Assembly (NCBI RefSeq): GCF_002068095.1 | Contig: NZ_LWIG01000007.1 | Span: 576,078 to 640,077 of the forward strand | Length of the DNA: 64,000 nt | Direction of reading: 5' to 3' | Source of the DNA: Bradyrhizobium sacchari | GTDB lineage: Bacteria > Pseudomonadota > Alphaproteobacteria > Rhizobiales > Xanthobacteraceae | Part shown: in pieces, positions 24,738 through 32,256 of the stretch | Position numbering within the stretch: position 1 is the stretch's first letter | Layout: every line of letters starts with the position of its first letter | The notes under the pieces: model-generated | Databases searched by the model: none | Seen by the model: only the letters and a program-made list of their open reading frames with translations | Told to the model about the DNA's origin: nothing | Position numbers and translations under genes: made by a program

Positions 24738-25583
24738 ATGCCACATCCTGCCATCATCAAGGACAATGTTGCCGTGATCACCGGCGGCGCCTCCGGCATC
24801 GGATTTGCTGCCGCCATGGCTTTCGCGCGCGCCGGCATGAAAGTGTGCATCGCTGATGTCGACGAGGCGCGGCTGGCAGAGGCTGCAACAAAACTGTCAT
24901 CTATCACGTCCGCCACAGATGTGATGACCTTCGCCGTCGATGTCAGCCGCGCCGAGAGCGTGAGGGAACTGGAACGCGCCGTAGGCGCGCATTACGGCGG
25001 CACCGACCTCCTCATGAATAATGCGGGGATTCAGCCGGGCAGCACGCTGTTTGCGGAACCCGACAATTGGCAGCGCATCATCGGCGTCAACATGTGGGGC
25101 ATCATCAACGGCTCGCGCATCTTCGCGCCGGGCATGATCGCACGCGGCAAAGCCGGCCTCATCATCAACACCGGCTCCAAGCAGGGCATCACCACCCCGC
25201 CGGGCGATCCCGCCTACAACGTCTCCAAGGCCGGCGTGAAGGCGTTCACCGAGGCGCTGCAGCACGAGCTGCGCAATACCAGCGATTGCCACATCACCGC
25301 GCATCTTTTGATTCCCGGCTTCGTGTTCACCGGCCTGACTGCAAAGGGCCGCACCGAAAAGCCGGCCGGCGCCTGGACGCCGGAGCAGACCGTGGATTTC
25401 ATGCTGGCGCGGCTCGATGCCGGCGACTTCTACATCCTGTGCCCGGACAACGACGTGCCGCGCGCGCTCGACGAGAAGCGCATGCTCTGGGCCGCCGGCG
25501 ATATCGTCGAGAACCGTCCGCCGCTGTCGCGTTGGCATCCGGATTATGCGGACGCGTTCGCGACGTTCGTGAAGGGGGAGTAG
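24738..25583 (+). CDS. Short-chain dehydrogenase/reductase
   Basis: The 281-residue protein has the NAD(P)-binding motif TGGASGIG (15-22), NNAG near 95, and the catalytic serine and Tyr-x-x-x-Lys in NTGSKQGIT and YNVSK (Y160, K164). It belongs to the classical SDR family. It is divergent from the aldehyde dehydrogenase, 186 bp from its start, and the two may act on one alcohol-to-acid route, though nothing in the sequence proves it. ATG 24738 has CGGAGACGAG upstream. Confidence 0.92.
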   Translation: MPHPAIIKDNVAVITGGASGIGFAAAMAFARAGMKVCIADVDEARLAEAATKLSSITSATDVMTFAVDVSRAESVRELERAVGAHYGGTDLLMNNAGIQPGSTLFAEPDNWQRIIGVNMWGIINGSRIFAPGMIARGKAGLIINTGSKQGITTPPGDPAYNVSKAGVKAFTEALQHELRNTSDCHITAHLLIPGFVFTGLTAKGRTEKPAGAWTPEQTVDFMLARLDAGDFYILCPDNDVPRALDEKRMLWAAGDIVENRPPLSRWHPDYADAFATFVKGE

Positions 25584-25615
25584 GCTTGCACCACTCTCGT
25601 GAGAGGTGCAGAAAG

Positions 25616-25822
25616 CTAAAGCGTCTCTTGCCTGTGCCCGCAATTCTTGCAGGCGAACTTGACGCGGGTCTGGCCTTTTTCCGCCTGAACCCGGTTTGGC
25701 GCGCCGCACTTGCCGCAGACCGCCTCGATGCGGGTCGTGCCCTGCTTGACGACGATGGTCTTCTTTTCCATCGATTCGCGGATCAGGCGCTCGGCCTCTT
25801 CACGCAGGGATTGTTTCGACAA
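25616..25822 (-). CDS. Small zinc-ribbon protein
   Basis: This 68-residue protein has an N-terminal helix (SLREEAERLIRESMEKK) and two Cys-x-x-Cys knuckles, CGKC and CKNC, separated by 20 residues, which predicts one bound zinc. I do not recognise a named family. It converges with the SDR gene 32 bp away. Its size and charged sequence suggest nucleic-acid or protein binding. It is a real gene by codon use and motif, not a shadow frame. Confidence 0.8.
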   Translation of the reverse strand: MSKQSLREEAERLIRESMEKKTIVVKQGTTRIEAVCGKCGAPNRVQAEKGQTRVKFACKNCGHRQETL

Positions 25823-25890
25823 AGCTCGTCTCCGCCTCTGAAAGCGCGAGAGCCATATCGCACCTGCGGTGGAATCTCAATGCGTGATCA

Positions 25891-25990
25891 GTCATTCCGG
25901 GATGGTCCGAAGGACCAGACCTCAGGTGCGCAATTGCGCACCGGGGAATCTCGAGATTCCGCATTCGATGCTTCGCATCGCTCCGGAGGG
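25891..25990. repeat. Intergenic repeat GTCATTCCGGGATGG...CATCGCTCCGG
   Basis: The block starts GTCATTCCGGGATGGTCCGA, has the central palindrome GAATCTCGAGATTC (25948-25961) and ends in GATGCTTCGCATCGCTCCGG. It is related to the repeat at 12641 and separates two minus-strand genes. Confidence 0.75.
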
Positions 25991-25995
25991 TGGCC

Positions 25996-26409
25996 TCACA
26001 CCTCGACGATCACGTAACTATCCTCGACATGCACCGGAAACGTCTCGGCGACATAAGGACCCTTCTGCAGTTCCGCGCCGCGCTCCACCGCAACCGGATA
26101 TGACCGGATCTTGACACGCTTGGGATCGAACCAGGACTGGCCGTTGCGCATGTCGAATTCCCAGCCGTGCCAGGGACAGCGCAGCATCTCGCCGACGCGC
26201 GAGCGCTCATAGACGCCGGGCTCGGGCGAGGTCAGGCGCGCCACGCAAGCCGCCTTCTCCAGCGGCGCGCCTTCGTGCGGGCAGCGGTTCAGCAGCGCGA
26301 AGAACTCGCCATTGACGTGGAACACGACGATGTCGCGGCCGGCGATATCGACGACCTTATTGCCGCCGGGCGGGATCTCCGAGGTGGTGGCGACGATGTG
26401 CCGGGCCAT
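25996..26409 (-). CDS. Rieske [2Fe-2S] protein
   Basis: The 137-residue protein has the two Rieske motifs: CPHEGAPL (Cys-x-His) and CPWHGWEF (Cys-x-x-His), separated by about 35 residues. It has no signal peptide and no membrane helix, so it is a soluble ferredoxin-like component, as used by ring-hydroxylating and related oxygenases or found as an accessory subunit. It starts 7 bp after the amidohydrolase gene and is likely cotranscribed with it. No oxygenase alpha subunit is in the window. Confidence 0.9.
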   Translation of the reverse strand: MARHIVATTSEIPPGGNKVVDIAGRDIVVFHVNGEFFALLNRCPHEGAPLEKAACVARLTSPEPGVYERSRVGEMLRCPWHGWEFDMRNGQSWFDPKRVKIRSYPVAVERGAELQKGPYVAETFPVHVEDSYVIVEV

Positions 26410-26416
26410 GCTGGGC

Positions 26417-27529
26417 TCAGAGTTTGTAGACCGCGCGGGCATTGGTGCTGAAGATTTTCTTCCGTTCCACCTCCGTCAGCGGCGTCTTGAAGGCGAAGCG
26501 CGGATCGTCAAAGTCCCAGTGTGGATAGTCCGATGAGAACAGGAGACGGTCGACACCGACCCATTCGATCAGCGCGCGCAGGTGCCGCGCCTCGTCGGGC
26601 TCGTCGATCGGTTGGGTCGTGAACCAGAAATGCTCGCGGACATATTCCGACGGCTTGCGTTTGAGATGCGGCACCTCGCTGCGGAAGCGCTCGAAATGCT
26701 GGTCCATCCGCCACACCGCCGAGGGAATCCAGCCGAAACCGCCTTCGATGAAGACGATCTTCAGCTTAGGAAACCGCTCCGGCACGCCCTCGATGACGAG
26801 GCTCGCAAGCTGTGCCGCGATGGTGTGGGCATTGGACTGGTGCTCCTCTACATAATAGGACGGCCAGCCGCCGCCGGTTGGCGCGTGGCCGCCATAGCCG
26901 CCGACATGAATGCCGAGGGGCAGGTCGAGCGCCTCGGCACGCTCGTAGATCGGCCAGTAGCGACGACGGCCGAGCGGCTCGTTGGCGCGCGGTGAGACGT
27001 TGATCTGGATGTACTCACCGATCCTGGCGCAGCGCTCGATCTCGGCAATGGCGAGATCCACCCCATCCTGCCCGACCAGGATCGAGGCCTTCAGGCGCGG
27101 ATCGCGGTGCGACCAGAACGCCAGCTGCCAGTCGTTGATCGCGCGCTGGATCGCGGCGCCGAATTCGAGATTCTGCTGCGAGAAGATGAAGAGATCGAGC
27201 ACCTGCAGGATGCCGAACTCGACGTCCAGCGGATCGAGATGCTGCTTCTGCATGAAGGCGAGATCCGAGCCCGGCGGCCCGCCAGTCGGCGGCCAGGCAT
27301 CGCGCCGTGCAATCAGCGGCGAGGAGCGCGGATAGGGCGTCGTGAAGAGATAAGGCGTGCGCAGGTGGCTGCCATATTCCCTCAAATGCTGCTGCCAGCG
27401 TTTCGGCAGGAACTCGTTCAGGTCGTTGACCGAGTGCAGGCTCGGATGCACGTCGCAATCGACAATGCGCAGCCGTGAAGCGGCGGGCTTCTCATCATCA
27501 CGCAGCGGACGGTCGATGACCTCACTCAT
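26417..27529 (-). CDS. Amidohydrolase-2 (ACMSD-like) family protein, copy 1
   Basis: The 370-residue protein is a metal-dependent TIM-barrel amidohydrolase of the family that includes ACMSD and other non-hydrolytic decarboxylases. The Asp-x-His metal motif is in VDCDVHPS, further His in HVGGYGGH, and the late Asp in SSDYPHWDFDD. GGAGG precedes ATG 27529. It is paralogous to the next gene upstream: both share CDxHP, GSDL, INDW and SDYPHW blocks. It is followed by the Rieske gene, 7 bp away. Confidence 0.9.
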   Translation of the reverse strand: MSEVIDRPLRDDEKPAASRLRIVDCDVHPSLHSVNDLNEFLPKRWQQHLREYGSHLRTPYLFTTPYPRSSPLIARRDAWPPTGGPPGSDLAFMQKQHLDPLDVEFGILQVLDLFIFSQQNLEFGAAIQRAINDWQLAFWSHRDPRLKASILVGQDGVDLAIAEIERCARIGEYIQINVSPRANEPLGRRRYWPIYERAEALDLPLGIHVGGYGGHAPTGGGWPSYYVEEHQSNAHTIAAQLASLVIEGVPERFPKLKIVFIEGGFGWIPSAVWRMDQHFERFRSEVPHLKRKPSEYVREHFWFTTQPIDEPDEARHLRALIEWVGVDRLLFSSDYPHWDFDDPRFAFKTPLTEVERKKIFSTNARAVYKL

Positions 27530-27552
27530 GCGAACCTCCAAGCTCTTTGTTT

Positions 27553-27600
27553 GCGCATGATCTCGTCGGAAAACCGGTTCCCACTTTCCGGATCATGCGC
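27553..27600. repeat. Repeat GCGCATGATC...GATCATGCGC, copy 1
   Basis: Perfect 10-bp outer arms GCGCATGATC and GATCATGCGC surround GGAAAACCGGTTCCCACTTTCC. A second copy lies at 33878-33922 in the opposite orientation. It occupies the short gap between the two amidohydrolase genes. Confidence 0.88.
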
Positions 27601-28661
27601 TAGTTGATCGACAGCCGCGGAAACGTCTCCAGCGGATTGTCGACGCACATTTTCGCGATCAGGCTGTTCGGCAAGTTCGGCGGGATCGGATCGTCGCCGT
27701 CGAACTGCCAGTGCGGATAGTCGGATGCGAATAAGAACATCTTTTCCGAGCCGATCTGGTCGATGATCTCCTCGACGCTTTTGGCATCGCCCGGCGCATC
27801 GAACGGCTGCATGGTAACGCGGAAATTCTCGCGGATGATCGCGGCCGGCTCGCGCTCGACCCAGGGCACCTCGACGCGCACGCCGCGCCAGGTCTTGTTG
27901 GCGCGCCACATGAAGGCCGGCAGCCAGCTGACGCCCGACTCCATCAGCACGACCTTGAGGTTCGGAAACTTGCCGAACACGCCTTCGTAGATCAGGCTGA
28001 GGATCTGCGCCTGAAACGCCTGTGCCTCGACAAAGTAATATTCGTAGCGATGCGAGGGCCAGCCGGCCGAGCTCGGTGCCTGCCGATATTGCGTGCCGGC
28101 GTGGATCGCGAGCGGCAGCTTGGACTTTTCCGCGAGCTGATAGACTGGCCAGAAGTGCCGCCGTCCGAGCAGCGTCTCGCCTTGCGCCAGCACCAGGATG
28201 GAGACGAAGCGGTGGTCGCCGGCGCGGCGCTCGATCTCCTCGATCGCCAGATCCGGCGCCTGCATCGGCACCACGATGGAGGCGCGCAGGCGCGGATCGC
28301 GCGACAGCCACTCGGCGGCGATCCAGTCATTAATGGCCTTGCAGAAGTCGGCCGCCATATAGGCGTCGAACACGGCCTGCGCGCCATAGAGCACGTTCAG
28401 GATCGCGTGGCTGGAACCCAGTTGATCGAACGCGCCCTTCTGCACCATGGCGAGATCGGAGCCGGGCTTGGCACCACCCGCCGGTCGCCAGTCGGCGCGG
28501 CCCGAAAGCGGCATGCCTGGTGGATAGGAGGTGAGATCGAGCCCGTCGATGGCGCGGCTCACCACCTGCTCTTTCCAATGATCGCTGAGATAGGGAAGCA
28601 GCGTCGTACGCGTGCCACCAACCGCCGGATGGATGTCGCAGTCGATCCGCGTCGCCACCAT
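27600..28661 (-). CDS. Amidohydrolase-2 (ACMSD-like) family protein, copy 2
   Basis: The 353-residue protein has the same layout as its paralogue: IDCDIHPA (Asp-x-His), AIHAGTQYR, and FASDYPHWQFDGDD for the late metal Asp. ATG 28661 is preceded by GAGGAAAC; the upstream in-frame region to 28793 is arginine-rich and is left out. Family members catalyse hydrolysis or decarboxylation of aromatic or muconate acids. The substrate is not known. It is probably in one operon with copy 1 and the Rieske gene. Confidence 0.9.
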   Translation of the reverse strand: MVATRIDCDIHPAVGGTRTTLLPYLSDHWKEQVVSRAIDGLDLTSYPPGMPLSGRADWRPAGGAKPGSDLAMVQKGAFDQLGSSHAILNVLYGAQAVFDAYMAADFCKAINDWIAAEWLSRDPRLRASIVVPMQAPDLAIEEIERRAGDHRFVSILVLAQGETLLGRRHFWPVYQLAEKSKLPLAIHAGTQYRQAPSSAGWPSHRYEYYFVEAQAFQAQILSLIYEGVFGKFPNLKVVLMESGVSWLPAFMWRANKTWRGVRVEVPWVEREPAAIIRENFRVTMQPFDAPGDAKSVEEIIDQIGSEKMFLFASDYPHWQFDGDDPIPPNLPNSLIAKMCVDNPLETFPRLSIN

Positions 28662-28889
28662 TGAAGGTTTCCTCGGAGCTTCCTCGTGCAGTCCTTGCTG
28701 GCGGCGTTCTTCGCGCCGCCTCCGTAGACTGCGCCGGTCGGCGCCGCCACGCAAGCGCGCGCACCCGCGCGATACGTCATGGCTCGGTTGCATTTCGCAA
28801 TCGCGATATGCGGATCAGGCACGCGGTGGATGTTCCGGCACCCACCGCGTCAGATTGCAAGCCGCTGCGCACTTCCGGGCGCTCTTGCC

Positions 28890-29165
28890 TCAAGCCGCCT
28901 TGGAGACCTCCATCAGCAGCCGCTCGGCCTTGGCATCCTCGATGCGATTCACCAGCCGGCTGCTCTCGTGATTGTCGCGCACGGTCTTGGTCAGGGTGAT
29001 GCAGGTCTGGATCAGCATCACGACGCCCATGGTGAGATAGCCCTTCATCCAGAGATCGATCGGCAGGAAGAAGATGCCGACGGCGACCAGGAAGGCGGAG
29101 GCCGCGAAGGACACGTAAGTGAAGGTGATCCAGGCGCTGCTATGGGGCTGGCCGTTCTGGTTCAT
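28890..29165 (-). CDS. YiaA/YiaB-family inner membrane protein
   Basis: This 91-residue protein has two membrane helices (about 12-32 and 40-60) and a charged C-terminal tail, the YiaA/B two-helix domain. It follows pspA by 40 bp on the same strand and is probably its operon partner. The pairing suggests a role in the inner membrane under stress, perhaps as an anchor or sensor for the PspA-type protein; that role is inference. Confidence 0.9.
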   Translation of the reverse strand: MNQNGQPHSSAWITFTYVSFAASAFLVAVGIFFLPIDLWMKGYLTMGVVMLIQTCITLTKTVRDNHESSRLVNRIEDAKAERLLMEVSKAA

Positions 29166-29205
29166 GATGGTCTCCTGTTGGTTCGAATGATGATGAAATC
29201 CGAGT

Positions 29206-29901
29206 TCAGGCCGTCTGGGTGCGCTTGGACTTCAACCGCGCCAGCACGTCGTCGGCGGTCGTCTTGAGCCGGGGGCCAAAACCCTGCTCGGCAAGTCTCT
29301 CGGCGGTCGCGAGCGGCCCGGTCGCCGCATCGAGCTCGACCAGCGCGTCGTCGGCAGCCTGGGCTTCCATCTGACGCTCGCGCAGACGCCTCAAGGTGCT
29401 CTCGGCCTCCGGCAGCGTGGATTCATAGGGACGTGCCGCCTCAATGCCGCTGCGGCGGAGCGAGCGCACCGCTTCCGAGGCACGGGCGAGGCGACGGCCG
29501 CGATCGAGCTCGGTGATGCGGGCCTGCGCAGTCGCGACGTGGCGCTTCAGCCGGGCGATCTCGGCCGCGAACAGCGCGCGAGCCGTCATCGCCGCATCGC
29601 GGTCGGCTTCGAGGCCCGCGATGGCTTCGGCGGCCTCCTTGGCGAGATCCTCGCGGCCGCCATCGAGCGCGGCAACCGCGCGGGTCTCGAGATCGGCGAT
29701 CCGGACGCAGGTCGCCTCGAGCTTGCGGCCCTCCTGCTGGTCCTGCGCAATCGCCAGCGCCAGCGTCCGTTTGCTGCGCTCCACCGCGGCGGCGGCATCG
29801 CGCATCTGCTGATCGAGGATCAGCAGGGCCGTACGGTCCTCCAGCTCCTCGCCTGCGGCGGCTACGCTGCCGCGGAAAAGTGTCACGACGGTCTTGAACA
29901 T
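29206..29901 (-). CDS. pspA: PspA/IM30-family protein
   Basis: The 231-residue protein starts MFKTVVTLFRGSVAAAGEEL and is almost wholly predicted coiled coil with many Ala, Arg and Glu residues, as in PspA/IM30 (ESCRT-III fold). It should bind the inner face of the membrane and protect it under stress. There is no PspF, PspB or PspC; instead, a TetR-type gene is divergent and a YiaA/B gene is downstream. GGGAG precedes ATG 29901, so the longer frame from 29967 is rejected because it crosses the operators. Confidence 0.88.
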   Translation of the reverse strand: MFKTVVTLFRGSVAAAGEELEDRTALLILDQQMRDAAAAVERSKRTLALAIAQDQQEGRKLEATCVRIADLETRAVAALDGGREDLAKEAAEAIAGLEADRDAAMTARALFAAEIARLKRHVATAQARITELDRGRRLARASEAVRSLRRSGIEAARPYESTLPEAESTLRRLRERQMEAQAADDALVELDAATGPLATAERLAEQGFGPRLKTTADDVLARLKSKRTQTA

Positions 29902-29917
29902 CTTCGGCTCCCTGTTA

Positions 29918-29930
29918 TGAGCGTTGCTCA
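29918..29930. promoter_or_regulatory. TetR-type operator dyad 1 (pspA-proximal)
   Basis: TGAGC-GTT-GCTCA has perfect 5-bp arms. It ends 17 bp before the pspA start and shares its pattern with the two dyads at 29953 and 29974. Confidence 0.65.
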
Positions 29931-29952
29931 CATATGCTTTGTAGCAGGAAAC

Positions 29953-29967
29953 TTGAACATCGTTCAA
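29953..29967. promoter_or_regulatory. TetR-type operator dyad 2 (central)
   Basis: TTGAAC-ATC-GTTCAA has perfect 6-bp arms. The TTGAAC on the minus strand (29967-29962) with TACAAA at 29943-29938, 18 bp apart, makes a good promoter for pspA, so a bound repressor would cover the -35 box. Confidence 0.7.
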
Positions 29968-29973
29968 TCGAAA

Positions 29974-29990
29974 TTTGAGCGATGCTCAAA
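29974..29990. promoter_or_regulatory. TetR-type operator dyad 3 (tetR-proximal)
   Basis: TTTGAGC-GAT-GCTCAAA has perfect 7-bp arms and ends 13 bp before the tetR ATG. Together the three dyads follow the pattern TTGARC-N3-GYTCAA. Confidence 0.7.
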
Positions 29991-30003
29991 AAATTGGTTG
30001 CTG

Positions 30004-30612
30004 ATGACTAAGGCCTTGGAACGTCGAGCGAAACTTCGGACCGACCTGATCCAGACAGCCGAGCGGATGATCGCTGAGCGGGGATTGGCGGGTCTGAAAA
30101 CCCGCGATTTGGCCCGCGCGATCGGCTGCGCCAATGGCGCGGTCTACAATCTCGTCACCGATGTGGACGAACTCGTCCTGCGCGTCGGCTCGCGCACATT
30201 GCTTCGCCTCGACGAAGCACTCAGCACGGCGGAAAGCACCGGTGAGCCTTCGCCACGGGAGACGCTGGTCCGCATCGCCATTGCCTATTGCGACTTCGCC
30301 GCCGAAAACCTCGAGCTCTGGCGCGCGCTGTTCGAGCACCGCATGGCGGCCGACAAGATCCTGCCCGACTGGTCGGTCAACGACCAGCTGCAGCTGTTCC
30401 GTCACATCTATCATCCGCTGGCGCTGCTGTTTCCCAAGCGCAGTCAGGAGGACCTCGGCATCACCGCACGCAGCCTGTTCTCGGCCGTGCATGGCATGGT
30501 GGCGCTAGGGCTGGAGCAGAAGCTGGTCGCCGTTCCCCTGCCGGCGCTTCGCAAGGAGATCGCGGACCTCGTCCGCGCGATGATCGACGGGCTGGTCGCG
30601 CGGACGGAGTAA
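30004..30612 (+). CDS. TetR-family repressor divergent from pspA
   Basis: The 202-residue protein has the TetR helix-turn-helix (LKTRDLARAIGCANGAVYNLV, about residues 33-53) and an all-helical C-terminal domain resembling the TetR_C_33 type (SILHAL-like end, LWRALFEHR). ATG 30004 is used because the frame further upstream runs antisense through pspA. Three related palindromes fill the 102 bp between the two start codons, so autoregulation and control of pspA-yiaA are likely. The inducing signal is unknown. Confidence 0.92.
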   Translation: MTKALERRAKLRTDLIQTAERMIAERGLAGLKTRDLARAIGCANGAVYNLVTDVDELVLRVGSRTLLRLDEALSTAESTGEPSPRETLVRIAIAYCDFAAENLELWRALFEHRMAADKILPDWSVNDQLQLFRHIYHPLALLFPKRSQEDLGITARSLFSAVHGMVALGLEQKLVAVPLPALRKEIADLVRAMIDGLVARTE

Positions 30613-30707
30613 AAAGATCGGCGGCGACTGACTAAAATTTCGCCTGTCGCATCGCCAGTGCCGCGCTTAGCTTTCGGGCCGTCCCTCACCTCTCCCCGGA
30701 GTCTCTC

Positions 30708-32162
30708 ATGCCCCTCCTCATCCGCGGCGGCATCGTCGTCAATCACGATCATTCGCGCCGTGCGGACGTGCTGCTCGACGGCGAGACCATCGTGGCGGTG
30801 GGCCCGTCGATCGAGGCGCCCACAGGCACCGAGATCATCGATGCCGGCGGCGCCTACATCATCCCGGGCGGGATCGATCCGCACACGCATCTCGAAATGC
30901 CGTTCATGGGCACGGTGACCGCCGACGATTTCGAATCGGGAACCAAGGCGGCACTGACCGGCGGCACCACGATGGTGGTCGATTTCTGCCTGCCCGATCC
31001 CGGCCAGTCCATGCTCGCGGCCTATCAGGAGTGGCGGCACAAATCCGAGAAGGCGGCGAGCGACTACGGCTTCCACATGGCGGTGACGTCGTGGTCGAAG
31101 CAGATCTATGACGAGATGGAGACCGTGGTCAAAACCTACGGCATCAACACCTTCAAACATTTCATGGCCTACAAGGGCGCGCTGATGGTGAACGATGACG
31201 AGCTCTACAACTCGTTCGCGCGCTGTGCGCATCTCGGCGCCATGCCTGTGGTCCATGCCGAGAACGGCGACGTCGTCGCCCTGATGCAGGAGGCGCTGAT
31301 CGCGCGCGGCGTCACCGGCCCGGAGGGCCACGCCTATTCGCGGCCGCCGGAGGTCGAGGGCGAAGCCACCAACCGCGCCATCATGATCGCCGACATGACC
31401 GGCACGCCGGTCTATATCGTGCACACCAGCTGCCGCGAGGCGCATGAGGCGATCGCGCGGGCGCGGGCGGCGGGAAAGCGGGTCTACGGCGAGCCGCTGA
31501 TCCAGCATCTGCTGCTGGATGCCGGTGAGTACCAGAACAAGGACTGGGACCATTCCGCCCAGCGCGTGATGTCGCCGCCGTTCCGCGACAGGCAGCATCA
31601 GGACAGCCTCTGGGCCGGCCTGCAAGCCGGCTCACTGCAGGTGGTCGCAACCGATCATTGCGCCTTCACCACCGAGCAGAAGCGGTTCGGGCTCGGCGAT
31701 TTCAGGAAGATCCCGAACGGCACCGGCGGCCTCGAAGATCGGCTCTCACTGTTGTGGACCGCGGGCGTCGCCACGGGGCGGCTGACAAAAGAGGAATTCG
31801 TCGCGGTGACCTCGGCGAACATCGCCCGCATCCTCAACATCTATCCGCGCAAGGGCGCGGTCGCCGTCGGCTCGGATGCCGATGTCGTGGTGTGGGATCC
31901 CAAGGCGACGAAGACCATCAGCGCCAAGCGGCAGATGAGCCGGATCGATTACAACGTGTTCGAAGGCTTTGCCTGCACGGGCGGAGCGGCGGCGACGCTG
32001 TCGCGCGGCCGTATCGTCTGGAAGGACGGCGATCTGCGCGCCGAGGCAGGCGACGGGCATTATGTCGAGCGTCCGGCTTTCTCGCCGGTGCACGTTGCGA
32101 ATTCGACCTGGAAAGAGCTGACCGCCCCGCGCGCGGTCGCACGCGGAGCGGTCACGCCGTAG
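30708..32162 (+). CDS. Dihydropyrimidinase / D-hydantoinase
   Basis: The 484-residue protein has the cyclic amidohydrolase metal site: DPHTHLE (H59, H61), the lysine of FMAYKG (K156) expected to be carbamylated, VVHAEN, YIVHTSC and TDHCAF. Together these mark dihydropyrimidinase / hydantoinase, which opens the ring of dihydrouracil or hydantoins. The usual partners (beta-ureidopropionase, dihydropyrimidine dehydrogenase) are not in the window. It is followed by a binding protein that may import its substrate. GGAG is 11 bp upstream of the ATG. Confidence 0.93.
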   Translation: MPLLIRGGIVVNHDHSRRADVLLDGETIVAVGPSIEAPTGTEIIDAGGAYIIPGGIDPHTHLEMPFMGTVTADDFESGTKAALTGGTTMVVDFCLPDPGQSMLAAYQEWRHKSEKAASDYGFHMAVTSWSKQIYDEMETVVKTYGINTFKHFMAYKGALMVNDDELYNSFARCAHLGAMPVVHAENGDVVALMQEALIARGVTGPEGHAYSRPPEVEGEATNRAIMIADMTGTPVYIVHTSCREAHEAIARARAAGKRVYGEPLIQHLLLDAGEYQNKDWDHSAQRVMSPPFRDRQHQDSLWAGLQAGSLQVVATDHCAFTTEQKRFGLGDFRKIPNGTGGLEDRLSLLWTAGVATGRLTKEEFVAVTSANIARILNIYPRKGAVAVGSDADVVVWDPKATKTISAKRQMSRIDYNVFEGFACTGGAAATLSRGRIVWKDGDLRAEAGDGHYVERPAFSPVHVANSTWKELTAPRAVARGAVTP

Positions 32163-32173
32163 CACGATCGAGC

Positions 32174-32219
32174 GCAAGGCGTGTGACACCGTGAAGCGCG
32201 CCGATGGCACACGCCTTGC
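32174..32219. terminator. 12-bp inverted repeat after dihydropyrimidinase gene
   Basis: GCAAGGCGTGTG (32174-32185) and CACACGCCTTGC (32208-32219) are perfect arms around a 22-nt loop, 11 bp after the stop codon. A weak T-rich stretch follows (CTCTTTGTAT). It may terminate or attenuate transcription. The right arm also contains TGGCAC-N5-TTGC, the sigma-54 -24/-12 pattern, so a promoter for the next gene is the alternative reading. Confidence 0.5.
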
Positions 32220-32256
32220 CTCTTTGTATCGCAGATTTCTCGCAAAAGAGGCACCG

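Noticed and set aside
29539-30003. Extended N-terminus for the TetR protein (frame open from 29539)
   Set aside because: The extension runs antisense through pspA and across the operator dyads; the TetR family start fits ATG 30004.
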